A stretch of DNA of 11,811 nt from Deltaproteobacteria bacterium (GTDB lineage Bacteria; Desulfobacterota; Desulfobulbia; Desulfobulbales; BM004), in the NCBI GenBank assembly GCA_019312985.1, contig JAFDCC010000066.1, positions 1-11,811 of the forward strand, read 5' to 3'. Of the stretch, positions 6,498 to 11,811 are shown one piece after another. The stretch's first letter is position 1. The number at the start of each line of letters is the position of its first letter. The notes under the pieces were generated by a model. It worked only from the letters and a program-made list of their open reading frames with translations. It did not search any database and was not told where the DNA came from. A program made the translations under genes and the position numbers.

Positions 6498-6521
6498 TCC
6501 GCGCTGCTTCCGCAGCGCGGA
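6498..6521. repeat. Strong GC-rich hairpin between rpmA and obg
   Basis: CCGCGCTGC (6499-6507), the loop TTCC, and GCAGCGCGG (6512-6520) form a perfect nine-base stem, ten with the flanking T-A pair. It ends 28 bases before the obg ATG. No T-tract follows on either strand, so it is not a standard intrinsic terminator. It could act as an mRNA stabiliser protecting the rplU-rpmA transcript, a partial attenuator lowering obg expression, or a REP-like palindrome. It is the most stable small hairpin I noticed in the window. Confidence 0.6.
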
Positions 6522-6525
6522 ATAA

Positions 6526-7467
<942 letters not shown>

Positions 7468-7557
7468 ATACTTGCAATATCGGCCCTGGCAGGTTCAGGT
7501 ATTGACGAACTCAAGCGGTACCTCGTCGAAACCCTGGCAAAGGGATTTGACGACTGA
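7468..7557 (+). pseudogene. obg: C-terminal end of obg beyond the premature stop
   Basis: Twenty-nine codons in the same frame as obg, directly after its TAA, reading ILAISALAGSGIDELKRYLV and so on, ending GFDD before TGA. It holds the G5 motif (SAL) and the final helix of the G domain. There is no start codon or ribosome-binding site near the break, so independent translation is unlikely. It belongs to the gene above and marks the intact coding extent as 6550-7557. Confidence 0.88.
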
Positions 7558-7622
7558 ATGTTGTTTGGGTACCGTATGGCTGCATGAGCTGCATAGTATC
7601 AAGTGACAAGTGAAGCGCCGTT

Positions 7623-8780
7623 ATGACATTTCAGGTGAGTAAAGAAGAAGGATTTGCCCTGCGCAAGGTCTACCTTGGAAAGGCGAAACGTGTTGTCGTC
7701 AAGGTCGGCAGCGCCGTTTTAACCGGCACCGAAGGGCTGAATGAAACGGTCATGCAGAACCTGGCCGACGATATCTCGATTCTTGTCCAGGCGGGCAAAG
7801 AGGTAATACTGGTGAGTTCCGGCGCCGTTGCCGCCGGCCGCAAAAGGCTGGGCCTTAAGGGCAACCGCAAGCTTGAACTGCGGGAAAAACAGGGTGCCGC
7901 GGCAGTGGGGCAGAGCAGCCTCATGCGCTTTTATGAGAAGATATTTGACGAGTTGGGATACAAGGTGGCCCAGGTCCTTTTGACCCATGACGACCTTTCC
8001 AACAGAAACCGTTACCTGAATATCCGCAATACCATCCTTACCCTCCTTGAATGGAAGATCATCCCGATCATCAATGAAAATGATACCGTCTCGGTGGAGG
8101 AACTGCGTTTCGGTGACAACGATACCCTTGGAGCCCTGATCACCAACCTCATCGAGGCCGATCTTTTTATCTGTCTCACAGACGTCGACAGCCTCTATAC
8201 CGGCAACCCCCATGCGGAACCGGCGGCTCGCCCGGTATATACCGTTGCCCGGGTGGACAAAAAAGTTGAAGACATGGCCGGTTATGTCGTCGGCGCCCTC
8301 GGCACAGGCGGCATGCAGAGCAAGATCCATGCGGCCCGCATGGTTTCAGCGCGCGGCGGCAGCTCCTTCATCGGTTCCGGCCGCGAAAAAAACATCATAC
8401 AGCAGCTCTTTGCCTGTGAACCGGTCGGCACCTTCTTTCTGCCGCAGGTTGAAAAGATGCAGAGCCGCAAGCACTGGATTGCCTATGCCCTGCGGCCGCA
8501 GGGATTTCTCGTCCTCGACCGGGGTGCCTGCAAGGCCATTCTGCAGGGCGGCAAAAGTCTTTTGCCCTCCGGCATAGTCGAGGTCCGAGGGACGTTTGGG
8601 GTCGGTGCCCCGGTCCAGTGCCTCGATGAGCAGGGAAATGCCATAGCAACCGGATTAAGCAACTACAGAGCCCAGGACCTGGAAAAAATAAAAGGCCTCA
8701 AGACGGATGCCATTGAAAAGACCCTGGGATATAAAGACAGCGACGAGGCAATCCACAGGGATAACCTTGTCACGCTCTAG
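7623..8780 (+). CDS. proB: Glutamate 5-kinase
   Basis: Phosphorylates glutamate to gamma-glutamyl phosphate, the first and feedback-regulated step of proline synthesis, and hands the unstable product to ProA. The amino-acid kinase domain runs from about residue 22 to 265, with KVGSAVL (27-33), [13 protein letters not shown] (65-77), INENDTVS (150-157), FGDNDTLGA (163-171) and GTGGMQSK (227-234). A C-terminal PUA domain follows (about 290-370, including [15 protein letters not shown]), as in E. coli ProB; many other bacteria lack it. Length is 385 residues against 367 in E. coli. The ATG at 7623 has a poor ribosome-binding site and gives a non-conserved leader of about a dozen residues; a GAAGGA lies before the CTG codon 13, where family N-termini usually begin, so the true start could be internal. 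It follows obg and precedes proA by 41 bases. Confidence 0.97.
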   Translation: MTFQVSKEEGFALRKVYLGKAKRVVVKVGSAVLTGTEGLNETVMQNLADDISILVQAGKEVILVSSGAVAAGRKRLGLKGNRKLELREKQGAAAVGQSSLMRFYEKIFDELGYKVAQVLLTHDDLSNRNRYLNIRNTILTLLEWKIIPIINENDTVSVEELRFGDNDTLGALITNLIEADLFICLTDVDSLYTGNPHAEPAARPVYTVARVDKKVEDMAGYVVGALGTGGMQSKIHAARMVSARGGSSFIGSGREKNIIQQLFACEPVGTFFLPQVEKMQSRKHWIAYALRPQGFLVLDRGACKAILQGGKSLLPSGIVEVRGTFGVGAPVQCLDEQGNAIATGLSNYRAQDLEKIKGLKTDAIEKTLGYKDSDEAIHRDNLVTL

Positions 8781-8821
8781 AGTTACGTAATACCGACAAA
8801 TTTTACAGGACGGAGATAGGG

Positions 8822-10078
8822 ATGTCAGTGCAGAAAACAGTTGAATCGCTTGCCATTGCTGCCAGAAAAGCGGCCCGTAAGCTTGCCTTTGAATCAACGA
8901 CGCGGAAAAACAACGTTCTGCGCCGCATGGCACAAGGACTGGCGGATGAGAAACAGTTCATCCAGGCGGAAAACGAAAAGGATCTTGCTGCAGGCCGCGC
9001 CAGGGGACTGTCGGCGGCTATGCTTGACCGCCTCGCCCTGACCGACGCGGTCATCGACTCGATGATTGCAGGCCTGGAGGAGGTGGCGTCCCTGCCCGAT
9101 CCCGTCGGCGAGGTTGACGAGATGATCCGCCGTCCCAACGGCCTCATGGTCGGCAGGATGCGCATCCCTCTCGGGGTCATCGGCATGATCTACGAATCCC
9201 GTCCCAATGTCACCGTTGATGCTGCCGCCCTTTGCCTGAAGGCGGGAAACGGTGTCATCCTCCGGGGCGGCTCCGAGGCCATTCATTCCAACCTTGCTCT
9301 GGCAAAGGTACTGCAGGACGCACTGGCCTCGGAGAATATCGACCCCGCAGCAATCCAGGTGATCCCGGTGACAGACCGGGAGGCGGTCAACGTCCTGCTC
9401 TCCCTGGAAGAGCAGGTAGATCTCATCATCCCGCGCGGCGGGGAGGGACTCATCCGTTTTGTCGCCCAGAATTCCCGCATTCCCGTCCTGAAACACTACA
9501 AGGGGGTGTGCCACGTTTTTGTCGACAAGGATGCCGACCCTGATATGGCGGTTGCCATTGTCATGAACGGCAAGACCCAGCGGCCGGGAGTCTGTAATGC
9601 CCTGGAAACGCTCCTTGTCCATCGGGATATTGCTGCCGCCTTCCTGAAACAGGTTGCCCGCCCCCTGCAGGATGCAGGGGTGGAGATACGGGGTTGTGCC
9701 CGGACGCGGGAAATTCTTGCCGAGGCAAAAGAGGCGACCGAGGATGACTGGTATGCCGAGTTTCTTGACCTTATCCTGGCGATCCGGGTGGTAGACGACC
9801 TTGACGCGGCCATGGACCATATCGACCAGTACGGTTCCCAGCACACCGAGGTTATCGTCACCGCGGATTACGGTAATGCCCAGCGTTTTATCAAGGAGGT
9901 GGACGCCTCCGCCGTCATGGTCAACGCCTCGACCCGTTTCAGTGACGGCGGCCAGTTCGGTCTCGGGGCGGAGATCGGCATCAGCACCACCAAACTGCAC
10001 GCATACGGCCCCATGGGATTAAAGGAGTTGACCGCGAGGAAATTCATCGTCTACGGTGACGGACAGATCCGATCCTGA
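8822..10078 (+). CDS. proA: Gamma-glutamyl phosphate reductase
   Basis: NADPH-dependent reduction of gamma-glutamyl phosphate to glutamate 5-semialdehyde, the second step of proline synthesis. The 418-residue product has the normal family length and belongs to the aldehyde dehydrogenase superfamily. Seen motifs: [20 protein letters not shown] (114-133), [11 protein letters not shown] (147-157), IIPRGGEGL (202-210), the catalytic cysteine C258 in [13 protein letters not shown], and the C-terminal signature [20 protein letters not shown] (380-399). The ATG at 8822 has a good GGAG site six bases upstream. It follows proB by 41 bases and is followed by nadD after 25, so the two enzymes of the pathway are likely made together; proC is not in the window. 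Confidence 0.98.
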   Translation: MSVQKTVESLAIAARKAARKLAFESTTRKNNVLRRMAQGLADEKQFIQAENEKDLAAGRARGLSAAMLDRLALTDAVIDSMIAGLEEVASLPDPVGEVDEMIRRPNGLMVGRMRIPLGVIGMIYESRPNVTVDAAALCLKAGNGVILRGGSEAIHSNLALAKVLQDALASENIDPAAIQVIPVTDREAVNVLLSLEEQVDLIIPRGGEGLIRFVAQNSRIPVLKHYKGVCHVFVDKDADPDMAVAIVMNGKTQRPGVCNALETLLVHRDIAAAFLKQVARPLQDAGVEIRGCARTREILAEAKEATEDDWYAEFLDLILAIRVVDDLDAAMDHIDQYGSQHTEVIVTADYGNAQRFIKEVDASAVMVNASTRFSDGGQFGLGAEIGISTTKLHAYGPMGLKELTARKFIVYGDGQIRS

Positions 10079-10103
10079 TGCTGCTCCCGCGGGAAGATTG
10101 TTG

Positions 10104-10781
10104 ATGCAAGATTTCGGGGAGGGAAAAAAGATCGGGCTGCTCGGCGGCACCTTTGACCCGGTCCACAACGGCCACCTTGCCGTGGCCGCCCACGTCCTCA
10201 AGGCTTTGGCCCTTGATGCAGTCTGGTTCATCCCGGCCTCGGTCCCGCCCCACAAACCCGGCCACGAAGACGGCCGGCAGATTACCGCTTTTTCCCACCG
10301 GATAGCCATGCTGCAAAGGGCGGTGCAGCCCAGTCCGCTGTATGTCGTCTCCGACCTCGAGGCTAAACGGTCGGCGCCCTCCTATTCCATTGACACCATC
10401 CGGATCCTCCGGAAGCAGATCGGCAGTAAGACAGATCTCTATTTCATTATCGGCGTTGACGCCTTTCTCGAGATCGACACCTGGAAGCGGTTTCAGGAAC
10501 TGCCCGGTTTGGCAAATTTTGTGGTGCTCTCCCGGCCCGGCTATCCGCCGGAGAAGGCAGAAGAGCTTATCAGCCGGGAATTTCCCGGCTATCTCCACGG
10601 CCCCACAAGAGAGACCTGGTCCTGTGCCTCATCCGGAAAAGCTTTTATCCTGCTGCACATGGAACCGGTGCCGGTTTCATCAACCGCGATTCGGCGGCGG
10701 GTGAAAAACGGCGAGGCCATTGACGAACTTGTTCCTGAAACGGTGGCAGACTATATCAGGGAACAGGGTCTTTATGTTTGA
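10104..10781 (+). CDS. nadD: Nicotinate-nucleotide adenylyltransferase
   Basis: Joins nicotinate mononucleotide and ATP to give deamido-NAD, an essential step of NAD synthesis. With the ATG at 10104 the product is 225 residues, close to other NadD proteins. Motifs: GLLGGTFDPVHNGHL (11-25) with the HxGH nucleotidyltransferase motif HNGH, FIPASVPPHKP (42-52), FIIGVDAF (114-121) and the second ATP-binding motif SSTAIRRR (192-199). The frame is open back to a GTG at 10056 inside the end of proA, but the conserved N-terminus and a GGAAG stretch seven bases before 10104 favour the ATG. It follows proA by 25 bases. In many bacteria rsfS comes next; here pckA does instead. Confidence 0.95.
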   Translation: MQDFGEGKKIGLLGGTFDPVHNGHLAVAAHVLKALALDAVWFIPASVPPHKPGHEDGRQITAFSHRIAMLQRAVQPSPLYVVSDLEAKRSAPSYSIDTIRILRKQIGSKTDLYFIIGVDAFLEIDTWKRFQELPGLANFVVLSRPGYPPEKAEELISREFPGYLHGPTRETWSCASSGKAFILLHMEPVPVSSTAIRRRVKNGEAIDELVPETVADYIREQGLYV

Positions 10782-10826
10782 AAAGGTCTCTTCATCAGCC
10801 TGTATCACTTACCACAAGGATTCTCC

Positions 10827-11811
10827 ATGAGTTTACAGCAACTGCTTGACCTGGGACGGCTGGGAATCAATGAAGATGTGCGTATCAATTTCGGCCGCGT
10901 GAGCGCCCCGGATAATCTTCACTTTTCTGAACTTGTCAATGAGGCGGTCCGGCGGGGGGAAGGTTCCCTCAGCAGAAGCGGCACCCTGGTAATCAATACC
11001 CGCGTTGATGATCGGTATGGGGAAAAGCGCCATACCGGCAGAACACCGGCTGCCAGGTATATTGTTGACGATGCCCCTGGAGTGGATTTTTCAAACCCGA
11101 AACTGAATCAACCCATGAGCCGCCAACAGGCAGACCTCATTTACGGGGAGGTCATCAGTCATATCAACGAAAAAAAAGATATTATTGTTGCCAACAGAAA
11201 GCTTGGGGCGGAACTGCAAAACTGTTTTCCGCTGCAGTTCATAACCACCCATGCCTCGCGGGCCCTATTTGCCCTCAACCAGTTCCGTGATCTCCCTCCG
11301 GCGGATATGATCCTGCCCGGTCAGCTTCAGGAGGATGCTGTAACCGCCATCGTGCTGCCAGACCTGCAGCTGGATGCGGCAAAACATCGCCTCCAGCAGG
11401 ATGGCGCCGTCATCCTTGATTTTACCCGACGAACCATCATCGTGGCGGGAATGAAATATTGCGGTGAGCCCAAAAAGGGGGTTTTTACCTTTCTAAACTA
11501 TATTTATCCCACCAAGGGCATCTTTCCCATGCACTGCGGGGCCAATATAAGCGCGAACGGCGAAACGGCCCTCTTCTTCGGCCTTTCCGGCACAGGCAAA
11601 ACCACTCTTTCCTCGGATTCCGACCGGATCATGCTCGGCGACGACGAGGTTGCCTGGGGAGAGCACGGTCTCTTTGCCATGGAGGGTGGGTGCTACGCCA
11701 AGCTTATCCGGCTCGACAAGAATGCTGAGCCGGATATATACAATGCCATGAAAAAGTTCGGTTCTTTGGCTGAAAATGTTGTGATGCACCGGGGACGTTT
11801 CAACTATGACG
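10827..11811 (+). CDS. pckA: Phosphoenolpyruvate carboxykinase (ATP), N-terminal part
   Basis: Interconverts oxaloacetate plus ATP and phosphoenolpyruvate plus CO2 plus ADP, linking the citric-acid-cycle pool with gluconeogenesis. The first 328 codons are present; the gene leaves the right edge. Motifs of the ATP-type family: TGR (70-72) for substrate binding, the two lysines of GEPKKGVFT (K216/K217), H236 in MHCGAN, the P-loop GLSGTGKTT (252-260), and the metal-binding GDDE (271-274), followed by MEGGCYAKLI and LAENVV. Some positions differ from the common family consensus: GDDEV where GDDEH is usual, and LFAMEGG where VFNFEGG is usual, so this may be a divergent branch. An AAGGA site lies six bases before the ATG. 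The 45-base gap after nadD allows cotranscription, though the functional link is loose. The catalytic C-terminal arginine region is not visible. Confidence 0.92.
   Translation, partial: MSLQQLLDLGRLGINEDVRINFGRVSAPDNLHFSELVNEAVRRGEGSLSRSGTLVINTRVDDRYGEKRHTGRTPAARYIVDDAPGVDFSNPKLNQPMSRQQADLIYGEVISHINEKKDIIVANRKLGAELQNCFPLQFITTHASRALFALNQFRDLPPADMILPGQLQEDAVTAIVLPDLQLDAAKHRLQQDGAVILDFTRRTIIVAGMKYCGEPKKGVFTFLNYIYPTKGIFPMHCGANISANGETALFFGLSGTGKTTLSSDSDRIMLGDDEVAWGEHGLFAMEGGCYAKLIRLDKNAEPDIYNAMKKFGSLAENVVMHRGRFNYD

Noticed and set aside
6498..6521. Hairpin before obg as an intrinsic terminator
   Set aside because: No run of T follows the stem on either strand.
8894..10000. Open frame of 368 codons on the minus strand opposite proA
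   Set aside because: Antisense shadow of a secure proA gene in GC-rich coding DNA; no recognisable family, no ribosome-binding site.

Overview
This window reads as a stretch of core bacterial chromosome, moderately GC-rich by eye. The gene orders rpsF-rpsR-DUF2232-rplI-dnaB-leuS and rplU-rpmA-obg-proB-proA-nadD, together with small AP2-like proteins, suggest a former deltaproteobacterium, for example Desulfobulbales or a Desulfuromonas/Geobacter relative. That assignment is inferred from gene order and general protein character, not from a database match. No rRNA, tRNA, CRISPR array, insertion sequence or prophage is visible.

Left arm (about 1-4511, all minus strand, read right to left): a single-domain MazG-type pyrophosphohydrolase, then ribosomal proteins bS6 (rpsF) and bS18 (rpsR), a polytopic DUF2232-type membrane protein, ribosomal protein bL9 (rplI), the replicative helicase dnaB, and the N-terminal 84 codons of leuS, which runs off the left edge. 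Gaps are 14-103 bases, so this is probably one operon joining translation and replication, with an imperfect hairpin in the leader just before rpsF.

Middle (about 4512-5527): a divergent intergenic region, a plus-strand gene for a small basic protein that looks like two tandem AP2-like DNA-binding units, and a second intergenic stretch with the best promoter candidate of the window, placed to drive the right arm.

Right arm (5528-11811, all plus strand): an unusual rplU whose bL21 domain carries an extra N-terminal SAP/Rho-N-like helical module and an Ala/Glu/Pro-rich linker; rpmA; obg, interrupted by an in-frame TAA about 30 codons before its expected end so that the G5 motif is cut off; proB and proA (first two steps of proline synthesis); nadD (NAD synthesis); and the first 328 codons of an ATP-type phosphoenolpyruvate carboxykinase, which runs off the right edge. 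The arm combines 50S subunit proteins and a ribosome-assembly GTPase with proline, NAD and central carbon metabolism.

The observations most worth a second look are the obg nonsense codon, the SAP-like/bL21 fusion and the double AP2-like protein. I see no convincing new multi-gene system; the rest is ordinary housekeeping.
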